A DNA stretch of 64,000 bases, taken from assembly GCF_029109325.1 (NCBI RefSeq), contig NZ_JAQKQJ010000013.1:1-64000 (forward strand), in the 5' to 3' direction. Source of the DNA: Nodosilinea sp. PGN35. Its GTDB lineage: Bacteria > Cyanobacteriota > Cyanobacteriia > Phormidesmidales > Phormidesmidaceae. The translations under genes were made by a program, and so were the position numbers. Shown here piece after piece: positions 54,204 through 61,974 of this stretch (its first letter is position 1; each line of letters starts with the position of its first letter). The notes beneath the pieces were generated by a model. The model worked only from the letters and a program-made list of their open reading frames with translations. It was not told the DNA's origin and searched no databases.

Positions 54204-54656
54204 CTATCGTATACCACTGGCTTCCAGCCGCTTCTTGATACCGCCCATGTGGATGGCCCGGCTGCTAATTTGGACGTGTTTTTCCCTGAGCAGTACGTAG
54301 ACCCGGCCCGACAGCAACTGCCGAATAAACGGTCGGCGGTAGACCAAAATTCCGTCTAAGTTGGCGGCTTCGTCTTCGGTGTAGCCCATTTCGGCCAGGG
54401 CAGTGTCAAGCTCACGCCTAAAGGTCTTACGGCTGCTAATTGGCAGCTCTAGGGTAGTACTGCGGTTGACTAGGGCTCCTAGCAGACCGCCAGCGACGCC
54501 AAACAGCGTGCCGTATAGGTTGGGAAGGCCCGTGTCCAGGCCAATATCCAGGGTTTTTACCGCCAATAGGGACGTGACCAGGGCGGTACCGCAAAAGTAA
54601 TACAAAAATGTGAGGCCAAAGCTGGGCCCTGCCGGTAGGTTGGGTTCGTCGGTCAT
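54204..54656 (-). CDS. conserved-type two-helix membrane protein
   Basis: The 150-residue product starts MTDEPNLPAGPSFGLTFLYY and has two hydrophobic helices (LTFLYYFCGTALVTSLLAVK, LYGTLFGVAGGLLGALVN). A cytoplasmic domain follows (RRELDTALAEMGYTEDEAAN, then RRPFIRQLLSGRVYVLLREK), ending in KKRLEASGIR. The composition and order look like cyanobacterial cofactor-assembly or DUF membrane proteins, but I cannot name the family. It is divergent from the PheRS alpha gene. Confidence 0.65.
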   Translation of the reverse strand: MTDEPNLPAGPSFGLTFLYYFCGTALVTSLLAVKTLDIGLDTGLPNLYGTLFGVAGGLLGALVNRSTTLELPISSRKTFRRELDTALAEMGYTEDEAANLDGILVYRRPFIRQLLSGRVYVLLREKHVQISSRAIHMGGIKKRLEASGIR

Positions 54657-54785
54657 GGCAAAACCTGAGGGGTAGCGCGTTGCAGCTGGGTCTATCTTGT
54701 CATTAAACCTGGGTTTTGCACGGTAAATCAGACCAGGATCAAAAGCGCCCTGGTAGGCTGAGATCGGATTGTTTGGGAGGCTTCT

Positions 54786-56255
54786 ATGCTCGACCTGCTT
54801 CAGCTCACCGGCAAGCAGCGGCAGTTTGTAGACCTGTTGCAGCGTCAGCAGTCGGTGGCAAGTTTGCGATCGCTCTGTGCCGAGGCCGGGTTTGACTTTA
54901 ACTTTATCAACGGCTTTTTGCTCAGCGGGGCGCTCGATGGCTACGTACAGTGGCAAGAGCACACCCAGCAAACCTGGGTGTTAACAGCCAAGGGAGAAGA
55001 CGTCAATGGTGTGCTGCCCGGGTTCCCGCTGGCGGAGCGGCTGTTGCAAGGGATGGGCGATGGCGGAGCTTTCCCCAGGGGGAATCGCGCTGCCCTCCAG
55101 GCCGAGTTGGGCAGCGGCTTTAGCCTCAACTACGGAGCCCTGCGGCGGGAGCAGGCGGTTGATTTAGCCGATGGCGATGGGGAAGGCGTGGTCACCGTGC
55201 TCAGACCGTCGGTGCTGGCGGCCTACCAGCAGCGGCAGGCTGTATTTAGGGCGATCGCCGCAGGTGAGCCCTTAGATAGGGGGGGCACCGCCTCCCTGGA
55301 ATGGCTGCAACAGCAGGGTTACATCGCCAGCCGAGTCGAGTTAGACTACGGCCTCACCGTGCTGCCCGCCCTGCAAGCCCTAGACTTGGGGGAGGTAGTG
55401 ACCACCCTGACCAGTGAGCTGATTTTGTCGGGCCAGTGGCGGCAGGTTGACCTCAAACCCTACGACATCCGGGCTGAGGTACCCGATGTTGCCTACGGAC
55501 GACCCACCATTCTCACCCAGTGCATCCAGCGCATTCGCGATATTTTCCTGAATATGGGCTTCGACGAAATGTCGGGCTACCTGGTGGAGTCGGCCTTTTG
55601 GAACTTTGACGCTCTGTTTACCCCCCAGGATCACCCGGCCCGCGAGGTGCAGGATACGTTTTATTTGGCTAACCCCCAGACTTTGCCCCTGCCCTCAGAT
55701 CGGGCGTTAGTGCGGGGCGTTAGGCAGGTTCATGAAGCCAACTACGGCGGCAATTGGACGGAGGCTGAGGCCAGCCGCGCCATTCTGCGCGCCCACACCA
55801 CCACCTCTACCGCCCGCCGTCTGCACCAGCTCCAGGGCAAAGACGGCAAATATTTCTCTATCGATCGCGTGTTTCGCAACGAAACGGTCGATCGCACCCA
55901 CCTGGCTGAGTTCCACCAGATCGAAGGCGTGGTGGTGGGCGAACTGCTCAGCGTGCGTACCCTGATGGGCTACCTGACCTATTTCTACGAGCGCTTGGGC
56001 TTCAAAGATCTCAAGTTTAAGCCCACCTACAACCCCTACACGGAGCCGTCGCTGGAGGTGTTTGCCTACCATCCGCCCAGCGATCGCTACATTGAAGTCG
56101 GCAACTCGGGCCTATTTCGCCAAGAAATGCTCGCGCCCCTCGGCTGCGGTGAAAAAGCTACCGTTGCCTGGGGGCTCGGTCTAGAGCGCATCGCGATGCT
56201 GCTCTACGGGGTAGAAAAGCTCTCTGACCTGATCGGCCCTGACATTCAGCTTTGA
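54786..56255 (+). CDS. pheS: phenylalanine-tRNA ligase alpha subunit, archaeal/eukaryotic type
   Basis: The alpha subunit charges tRNA-Phe together with PheT. Class II motifs are clear: FSIDRVFRNETVDRTHLAEF (motif 2) and WGLGLERIAMLLYGVEKL (motif 3). The bacterial PheS is about 340 residues with an N-terminal coiled coil. This one has 489 residues with winged-helix-like N-terminal segments (LTGKQRQFVDLLQRQQSVAS). It also has FWNFDALFTPQDHPAREVQD and KPTYNPYTEPSLEVF, which are hallmarks of archaeal and cytosolic eukaryotic alpha subunits. The partner pheT is not in the window. Catalytic residues look intact, so the protein is likely functional. Confidence 0.9.
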   Translation: MLDLLQLTGKQRQFVDLLQRQQSVASLRSLCAEAGFDFNFINGFLLSGALDGYVQWQEHTQQTWVLTAKGEDVNGVLPGFPLAERLLQGMGDGGAFPRGNRAALQAELGSGFSLNYGALRREQAVDLADGDGEGVVTVLRPSVLAAYQQRQAVFRAIAAGEPLDRGGTASLEWLQQQGYIASRVELDYGLTVLPALQALDLGEVVTTLTSELILSGQWRQVDLKPYDIRAEVPDVAYGRPTILTQCIQRIRDIFLNMGFDEMSGYLVESAFWNFDALFTPQDHPAREVQDTFYLANPQTLPLPSDRALVRGVRQVHEANYGGNWTEAEASRAILRAHTTTSTARRLHQLQGKDGKYFSIDRVFRNETVDRTHLAEFHQIEGVVVGELLSVRTLMGYLTYFYERLGFKDLKFKPTYNPYTEPSLEVFAYHPPSDRYIEVGNSGLFRQEMLAPLGCGEKATVAWGLGLERIAMLLYGVEKLSDLIGPDIQL

Positions 56256-56278
56256 AGTGCTGGGCTTGAGCACCCGGC

Positions 56279-56632
56279 CTAAGCGACGGAGGCTTGGGGC
56301 AAGTCGTCGTGGGGTAGGCCATCACCGGACAGGTCGCCACTGGGCAGGTCGTCCCTGGGCAAGTCGCCATTGGGCAGGTCATGGTCAGCCTCTAGCAGAA
56401 CCTCCAGCTCTAAGGTGAGCTGCTCAGCGGGTTCAGGCTCGGCCTCGGCCTCTAAGGGCACGGATTCATCAGCCGCTTCGCCATCGCGCTCTAGCCAGGG
56501 AGAGTCGAAGTGGTGCCAGGGCAGCACGGGCTCATTGGGCAAGCTCTCAGTCAGCACGGTAATGTTGCTGGCGTCTGGCTCCGGCAGCACTACCCGCCGT
56601 TCTAAGGTTGTCTCTTGCTGTGCATCACTCAT
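56279..56632 (-). CDS. acidic protein with degenerate DLPxGDL repeats
   Basis: The 117-residue product is strongly acidic. The middle reads EAEAEPEPAEQLTLELEVLL, and the C-terminus is a tandem of five-residue units (NGDLP-RDDLP-SGDLS-GDGLP-HDDLP). The repeats are visible in DNA as imperfect 15-bp units (for example gggcaggtcgtccct). It is likely disordered. It follows the membrane-protein gene at 56702 on the same strand. No function can be assigned. Confidence 0.55.
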   Translation of the reverse strand: MSDAQQETTLERRVVLPEPDASNITVLTESLPNEPVLPWHHFDSPWLERDGEAADESVPLEAEAEPEPAEQLTLELEVLLEADHDLPNGDLPRDDLPSGDLSGDGLPHDDLPQASVA

Positions 56633-56701
56633 ACTGGTTTCCGCTGAATGCGGTCAAAAACGTTAGAGTCAGCGCTTCTAGCCATTATTTCTAGACTGGC
56701 G

Positions 56702-57325
56702 CTAGATTAACCCAGAAGACGACCCACTTGCCACGTAAATTACCAGGATATGTACCAGCATGATAGCAGTTGTGCCCCAGATGGTGTATGCAGCGTATTT
56801 GAGGCTTTGTGAAGTATCTTCGAGGCGCTGCTTGTTGGCGTTGTAGGTTTCTGACAGATTGACCAGCATTTGCAGCTGGTAGTCTTGCTCGGGCAGGGCC
56901 AGGTAGGTTTCTAAAAATTTACGATCTTCGAGGTTGGGGGTAACGGCCACCTGGCGGGGCAAAAAGGCCCCCATCAGCAGCGAAAAGCTGACCAAAAACC
57001 CGATGATTTCGGCAATACTAAACACGCTGCCGCTCACCAGCAGCCGCGAAATGCTGAGGCTAGTCAGCAGCGCCCCGTTGGCTACGAACAAGATGTTGAG
57101 CTTGGTGGTCAAAATTTGGCCTTGCTCATTTTGCTCGCGCAGCACCATGCGCACATCCTGGGCTGCCAGCGCCAGCGTTGCCGGGGGAACGGCTAACGGC
57201 TCTGGAGCTGGCTCATCGACGGGCAAACTGAGCTGCACCTCATCGGGTGGAGCCTCGACCGGGGGCAGCGTATCGGCAGCGGGGGGGGCAGGGGTAGAAA
57301 CAGCATTGACCATGGCAGTAGCCAC
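56702..57325 (-). CDS. membrane protein with Pycsar/SLATT-effector-like topology
   Basis: The 207-residue product has a Pro-rich N-terminus, a helix (ALAAQDVRMVLREQNEQGQI), two hydrophobic helices (KLNILFVANGALLTSLSI; IGFLVSFSLLMGAFLP), a cytoplasmic helical loop (YQLQMLVNLSETYNANKQRL) and a final helix (IWGTTAIMLVHILVIYVAS). The order resembles small membrane proteins such as PycTM and SLATT effectors. No cyclase or nucleotide-sensing gene is adjacent, so a defence role is only a possibility. Confidence 0.6.
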   Translation of the reverse strand: MATAMVNAVSTPAPPAADTLPPVEAPPDEVQLSLPVDEPAPEPLAVPPATLALAAQDVRMVLREQNEQGQILTTKLNILFVANGALLTSLSISRLLVSGSVFSIAEIIGFLVSFSLLMGAFLPRQVAVTPNLEDRKFLETYLALPEQDYQLQMLVNLSETYNANKQRLEDTSQSLKYAAYTIWGTTAIMLVHILVIYVASGSSSGLI

Positions 57326-57493
57326 TCAGACGACCCTTTTGAGGTGAACAGATGGGTTGGAACCCAGTCGGTTCCAGCAACTCGATTTTGCAAAACTTGA
57401 CTGGCTACCGTACTCTACTCTGCGACGGTTGCCCTGCATCTATGGTAGTCAGAATTCTCTCTGCTGAGCGGGGTTTGGGTGCTAAATCCGTCG

Positions 57494-58669
57494 CTAAATC
57501 AAGGTTTGGTAGTGGGCGATGTGCAGGCTGGCCGATTTGTTCCAGGTGTAGTTGTTCAGCACCGCCTGGCTGTGCTGAACGAGCTGATTAGCCCCTTCAG
57601 GATTTAGTGCTGCCAGCATGGCGGCGGCGATCGCATCTGCCGACTCAGGGTTGACTAACAATGCCTGGTTTGGGCTGAGAAATTCGGTAAACGGCGGCTG
57701 GTTGGCGGTGATGACAGGGAGGCCCGAGGCGATCGCCTCCAGCACCACCAGGCCCCATCCCTCCTTGGTTGACGGAAAGCAAAATACATCGGCGGTGCGG
57801 TAGAGGGCGGGCAGGTGGTCGTCGGCAATTACCCCCGGCAAAATTACCGATTTACCGATCAGCGGCCCGTGCTGCGGCGCTAGGTTTTCAGCTAGGGCGA
57901 AAAATTCTTGCCGGTAGGGCTCGTAGTCAAACAGGGTGGCTCCACCGGCAATGACCAGCTGCGCCTGGGGGTGGGTGGCAAGCACCTGGGCAAAGGCTTC
58001 TAGCAGGCGAATGGAATTTTTACGCGGTTCAATGCCGCCCACAGTCAGAAAAATAGGCGAACCCCTGAGGTCGTAGCGAGCTTTGAGGGCATCTTCTTGA
58101 CCTGAACGGGTTGGGGAGAAACGCCGCAGATCGACGCCGTTGAGCACTCTGGGGGCTTCGATACCGTATTCGTGAAGCAGGGCTTGGTGCCAGCGATCGC
58201 TCACGCATAAGCACAGGTCAGGATCCCGAATCGACTTATCCTGGCACTGCTGTAGGTAGATGCTGGCGTAATCTTCGATGTGGTGGACGGTTCTGACAAC
58301 GTTGGCCACTCGCCCCATTTGCTTGAGCTGCACCAGGGCGTTGGCTCCAATGCAGTCCTGGGCGTGGTAGATATCGTAGGTTTCTGCGGGGTAAGCTAAA
58401 AAGTAATCGACAAATTCTTGAATGCGCTGGCGAATCAGTGCGTCGGTAGCTGCGTCAGGAGAAGGCCCCGACGGCGGCGGCTGGGCAGGCACCAGTTTCA
58501 CCTTAGCTGGAATCGCCCGCTCAAAGCCCTGGCCATCTTTATCCAGGGCATAGATACAGACCTTATGGCCTAGCTCGGTGAGGGCGGTGGCTAGCTCCAG
58601 GGTGTGCACTACGCTGCCCCGCAGTTTGGTGGAGTAGGTCAGCAGAGCAATTTTGAGAGGTTTAGCCAT
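57494..58669 (-). CDS. MSMEG_0565-family glycosyltransferase of the Nit1C cluster
   Basis: The 391-residue GT4-fold enzyme starts MAKPLKIALLTYSTKLRGSV. The donor-binding half has FLTVGGIEPRKNSIRLLEAF and the end of the fold PSTKEGWGLVVLEAIASGLP, with the ExxGxxxxE motif. This subfamily (TIGR04047) nearly always lies beside the MSMEG_0568/0572 genes, as here. The start follows the AIR-synthase-like stop by one base (TAA-c-ATG), so translation is coupled. It suggests that the pathway product, or an intermediate, is glycosylated. Confidence 0.88.
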   Translation of the reverse strand: MAKPLKIALLTYSTKLRGSVVHTLELATALTELGHKVCIYALDKDGQGFERAIPAKVKLVPAQPPPSGPSPDAATDALIRQRIQEFVDYFLAYPAETYDIYHAQDCIGANALVQLKQMGRVANVVRTVHHIEDYASIYLQQCQDKSIRDPDLCLCVSDRWHQALLHEYGIEAPRVLNGVDLRRFSPTRSGQEDALKARYDLRGSPIFLTVGGIEPRKNSIRLLEAFAQVLATHPQAQLVIAGGATLFDYEPYRQEFFALAENLAPQHGPLIGKSVILPGVIADDHLPALYRTADVFCFPSTKEGWGLVVLEAIASGLPVITANQPPFTEFLSPNQALLVNPESADAIAAAMLAALNPEGANQLVQHSQAVLNNYTWNKSASLHIAHYQTLI

Positions 58670-58670
58670 G

Positions 58671-59663
58671 TTAGACCTCGCAGATCTTGCCGCCAAATCC
58701 GGTGAGGGATTCGCTAGCAAAGTCCCAAAAGCAAAGGGCAGCATCACCTAGCTTTAATGTGAGGGTTTGGCCCTTGGTGATGGTGCCTACGGGGTTACAC
58801 ACCAGTTCTCGGCTGTGGAACTGGGGCTGTATTTTTTCTACAGCTTCGGGGCGCACGCTGAGCAGGTAGCCGTAGCTGGGAAAGCTAAGCAACCAGGGCA
58901 GCAGGTCGATGCCGAGGGGAGGCGCGATCGCCCCCAGATCCAGCACCGCCCCCACGCCAGAGGTCTCCAGCAGCATTAATGTGGTGCCGACAATGCCGCC
59001 CATGCTGATGTCTTTGCCGGTGTCGCAGAGGCCCGCTTCGGCGAGCTGGGGCAGCAGATCCAGGTGGGCGCGGAGGCGATCGCGATCCGCCTCCGTGGCC
59101 GCATTCCAGAAGGGATATTTCGGGTGCATTTTGCCCTGCATGTCCACCACATGTAGCAGCACATCCCCCGGCTGAGCGCCAAAGCTGGTGATCAGCCGGT
59201 TGGCCCGACCCAGAATGGCGACTGAGAGCGCCGCGTAGGGGCTGTGGCAGCTGGTGTGGCCACCGACGATGGGCACGTTGAAGGCTTGAGAGGCGGCGAC
59301 CATGCCCTGCCAGAGGGGTTCGGCGGCTGCGGGCGACGGGCTCCAGAGGGTATCGACCACGGCGATCGCCCGCCCCCCCATGGCGCAGATATCGCTGACG
59401 TTGACCATGACGGCGCACCACCCGGCAAACCAGGGGTCAGTTTCAACCAGGGTGGGCCAGATGCCCTCGGCGGCCAGCAGCAGGTAGCCATCGCCGTCGG
59501 GGATAGCCGCGCAGTCGTCCCCCAGCAGGATGGGCTTTTGGTCGCTGGATTGGACATAGTTGCCCAGGCGATCGGCGGCGGTCTGAATGTCGCGCTTGTG
59601 GAGAATGCCGAGCGATCGCCGCAGTTCAGCCGCCAGTTCCCAAAGTCTTACCTCGTCTGTCAT
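58671..59663 (-). CDS. AIR-synthase-related protein, sll0787 family (NitF-like)
   Basis: The 330-residue product has the PurM/SelD fold. It has an N-terminal loop PILLGDDCAAIPDGDGYLLL with the DD-A motif and SDICAMGGRAIAVVDTLW, then VPIVGGHTSCHSPYAALSVA. The cluster-specific subfamily is TIGR04049 (sll0787). Members bind ATP and are thought to activate an amide or imine in the Nit1C pathway. Start MTDEVRLWELAAEL is the natural one. The next upstream gene lies behind a 276-base repeat-bearing gap. Confidence 0.9.
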   Translation of the reverse strand: MTDEVRLWELAAELRRSLGILHKRDIQTAADRLGNYVQSSDQKPILLGDDCAAIPDGDGYLLLAAEGIWPTLVETDPWFAGWCAVMVNVSDICAMGGRAIAVVDTLWSPSPAAAEPLWQGMVAASQAFNVPIVGGHTSCHSPYAALSVAILGRANRLITSFGAQPGDVLLHVVDMQGKMHPKYPFWNAATEADRDRLRAHLDLLPQLAEAGLCDTGKDISMGGIVGTTLMLLETSGVGAVLDLGAIAPPLGIDLLPWLLSFPSYGYLLSVRPEAVEKIQPQFHSRELVCNPVGTITKGQTLTLKLGDAALCFWDFASESLTGFGGKICEV

Positions 59664-59689
59664 TCAGCGGAGCCCTCAACTTGAATGAC

Positions 59690-59880
59690 TGCACCTGCGG
59701 TGATGGTGCCCAAAACTTGGATCCCGAATCTGATTTCCATACCCTCAATGCCCAATGAGCAAACCTGTAGGGGCAAACGGTTGTTTGCCCTCAACCCATC
59801 GGGTGTAGCCAGGTAGGATTTGTCCTGAAAATTGCCTTTGCAATGGTGCATCGCTGCGCGGATGCACCCTACGGTTTTCA
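59690..59880. repeat. dispersed repeats inserted in the Nit1C operon
   Basis: Two modules lie between the AIR-synthase-like and GNAT genes. The left one (ctgtaggggcaaacggttgt, then catcgggtgtagccaggtag) repeats the copy near 24670-24722. The right one (ggtgcatcgctgcgcggatg, then caccctacgg) repeats those near 16665 and, diverged, 15990. The operon stays intact around them. Confidence 0.75.
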
Positions 59881-59939
59881 TCGCCAGCTATCCCATTGCG
59901 AGAGTCCCTTGGATCCTAGCCTACAGACCCGCTAAACCC

Positions 59940-60458
59940 CTACGACACCTGTTGCAGCAGGCCTGCCAGGGCGGGGCGCACTTCGTCCCCCGGTGGGTAG
60001 TGAGCCAGGTCAGCTTCCATCAGGTGGTGGGGGCGATCGCACAGCACGATCTCCTCCAGGGAGTCCCAGTGGAGGCGCTGGAAGAAGCGGACGTTTTGCT
60101 CCTGCACGGTGGCGAGGAAGCGATCGCAGCCCCAGGTGTTGGCGGTGGTCACGGCCTTGTGGATCAGCCCTTTGCCGATGCGGCCCACGCGGCGATAGTT
60201 GGGGTGAACGCCGAGGCGACCGCCGTACCAGAGGCGGGGCGATTTTTCGTAGATGCGAACGACGCCGACAATGCGGTTATCTGGGGAGGCTTCGTGGTCA
60301 ATGGCGACAATTGGGTGAGAAAGTCCGTCTAGATCGTCAGCGTCGTCGCGCTCAAAGAGGCCCTGCTCGTCACAGAAAATCGCCTGACGCAGAGCAAAGT
60401 AGCCCTGGATGTCGGCGGGTGTTTTGGCCAGTTCAAAGCTGTAGCGATGGAGTGCCAT
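59940..60458 (-). CDS. MSMEG_0567/sll0786-type GNAT acetyltransferase (NitE-like)
   Basis: The 172-residue product starts MALHRYSFELAKTPADIQGY and has the GNAT acetyl-CoA segment GGRLGVHPNYRRVGRIGKGL, then IHKAVTTANTWGCDRFLATV and FFQRLHWDSLEEI. The ALRQAIFCDEQGLFERDD block is typical for the Nit1C subfamily (TIGR04045). It probably acylates a pathway intermediate. It is separated from the radical SAM gene by a 277-base gap with repeats. Confidence 0.9.
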   Translation of the reverse strand: MALHRYSFELAKTPADIQGYFALRQAIFCDEQGLFERDDADDLDGLSHPIVAIDHEASPDNRIVGVVRIYEKSPRLWYGGRLGVHPNYRRVGRIGKGLIHKAVTTANTWGCDRFLATVQEQNVRFFQRLHWDSLEEIVLCDRPHHLMEADLAHYPPGDEVRPALAGLLQQVS

Positions 60459-60735
60459 GGTTCGCAATCAAACACGTCAATGGAAAAGATGCTGATGGTA
60501 GGGAGGGTTGACTGGCTCTGGAGGTTCGAGCAACAGACCCCGGTTCGGCCCCCCTCTCCCCTAGGGAGAGGGAGAGGGGCTGGGGGTGAGGGCAACGCCA
60601 GCAACGGACAATCTGGAGAAACCAGGAAACAGACAGAATCACAGAATTAGTGCGTCCCATCGGGCGATGAAGCCTGAGCAACATCCCCTCCTGGGAGGGG
60701 CAGGGGTGGGTTCCCCTGGGAGGGGTAGGGGTGGG
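60459..60735. other. intra-operon spacer with G-rich direct repeats
   Basis: A ccctctcccctagggagagg palindrome near 60552 is followed by a 25-28-bp direct repeat pair (60685-60712 and 60713-60737) built on cctgggaggggnaggggtgg. The second repeat reaches into the radical SAM stop codon. No gene is seen. Confidence 0.6.
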
Positions 60736-61824
60736 TCACCTCTCAAACGTCGACAGCGCCGAGCAGGCCCCGCATTTGGCGCAGCCCGCTTTCATATCCG
60801 CCGAGGCCATGCCCGACTGCTTCAGCAGCGCCCCCACCCGCTGGTAGAGGGCAAACATAAACTCGCTGCTGGGGGCAGGGTGGTGGGCCAGCGGGGTTTC
60901 GCCGATGGGCACGAAGGGCACCACAAAGGGGTAGACACCCAGCTGAATCAGGCGATCGCTCGCCTCTACCAGGGTTTCTAAGCTGTCGCCCAGGCCCGCC
61001 AGCAGGTAGGTGCTCACCTGGCCCCAGCCGAAGACTTTCACCGCCGCCGCAAAGGCATCAAAGTAGACCGTGAGGGGAACCTCCGCCTTACCCGGCATGA
61101 TTCTGGCCCGCACTTCCGGATCCACCGCCTCCAGGTGCATGCCCAGGCTGTCGATGCCCGCCGCTTTCATGCGATCGAACCAGGCGAAGTCGTCCGGCGG
61201 CTCGCACTGGGCCTGGATGGGCAGATGGGGCACTCGCTGGCGAATGGCGGCGGCGCACTCGCTCAGGTAGGCGGCACCGCGATCGCTCGTGTTCGGCGTG
61301 CCCGTGGTCATAATCATGTTCGTCACCCCGTCGAGCCGCACCGCCGCTTCGGCCACTTCCGCCAGTTGCTGGGGGGTCTTGCGGGCGATCGTGCGGCCCG
61401 CATCGAGGGATTTTTCGATGGCGCAGAACTGGCAGGCGGTGGCCGGGTCGCGGTAGCGCATGCAGGTCTGCTGCACCGTGGTGGCCAGCACGTCGCGCCC
61501 GTGGAGCAGAGCAATTTTTGAGTAGGGAATGCCGTCAGCGGTGGTGAGGCCGTAGAACTTGGGCGCGTTGGGCACGTCGATGGGGGCGATCGCTTCCCCC
61601 AAAGCCTCCAGATGCAGGGGGCTGGCTGCCGTGGCTCTGAGGGTGTAGGGAGAGCGGGCGGCGCTGTCGGTGTAGACCGGCACCATCACCGTGGTGCCGT
61701 CGATGGTGATCGCCCGGTGGTCGGAGGGGCCTGCGCCGCCTCGCCTGCCCGCCGCGCCGGGGGTTGAATCCACCACCCGCAGCCCGTGGCTCTGCAATTC
61801 TGTGATCAGCCGTTGTTTGTTCAT
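60736..61824 (-). CDS. MSMEG_0568-family radical SAM enzyme (NitD-like)
   Basis: The 362-residue enzyme is the radical SAM protein of the Nit1C cluster (TIGR04043). The cluster-binding Cys are C121, C131 and C134 in CMRYRDPATACQFCAIEKS, that is Cx9Cx2C rather than the common Cx3Cx2C. The barrel continues with LAEVAEAAVRLDGVTNMIMT and IDSLGMHLEAVDPEV. A C-terminal CAKCGAC motif may bind an auxiliary cluster or zinc. The start MNKQRLITELQSHG is used rather than an ATG 12 codons upstream. Its product is not established here. Confidence 0.92.
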   Translation of the reverse strand: MNKQRLITELQSHGLRVVDSTPGAAGRRGGAGPSDHRAITIDGTTVMVPVYTDSAARSPYTLRATAASPLHLEALGEAIAPIDVPNAPKFYGLTTADGIPYSKIALLHGRDVLATTVQQTCMRYRDPATACQFCAIEKSLDAGRTIARKTPQQLAEVAEAAVRLDGVTNMIMTTGTPNTSDRGAAYLSECAAAIRQRVPHLPIQAQCEPPDDFAWFDRMKAAGIDSLGMHLEAVDPEVRARIMPGKAEVPLTVYFDAFAAAVKVFGWGQVSTYLLAGLGDSLETLVEASDRLIQLGVYPFVVPFVPIGETPLAHHPAPSSEFMFALYQRVGALLKQSGMASADMKAGCAKCGACSALSTFER

Positions 61825-61974
61825 GGCCTGCTGTGCGATACCCAATAAAACCTGCGTCAATCTGCATCACCCGCTGGGAGTGACCTGTGTGGCAAGAGAA
61901 CCCAGGGTTCTTATTTGCTGTCTTCTAGTCCGATGCCCAGCCCCAGAACCCTGGGTTCTGATTTCAGGGTTTTT

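Noticed and set aside
56702..57325. Calling this a Pycsar system
   Set aside because: No pyrimidine cyclase gene is adjacent; only topology is similar.
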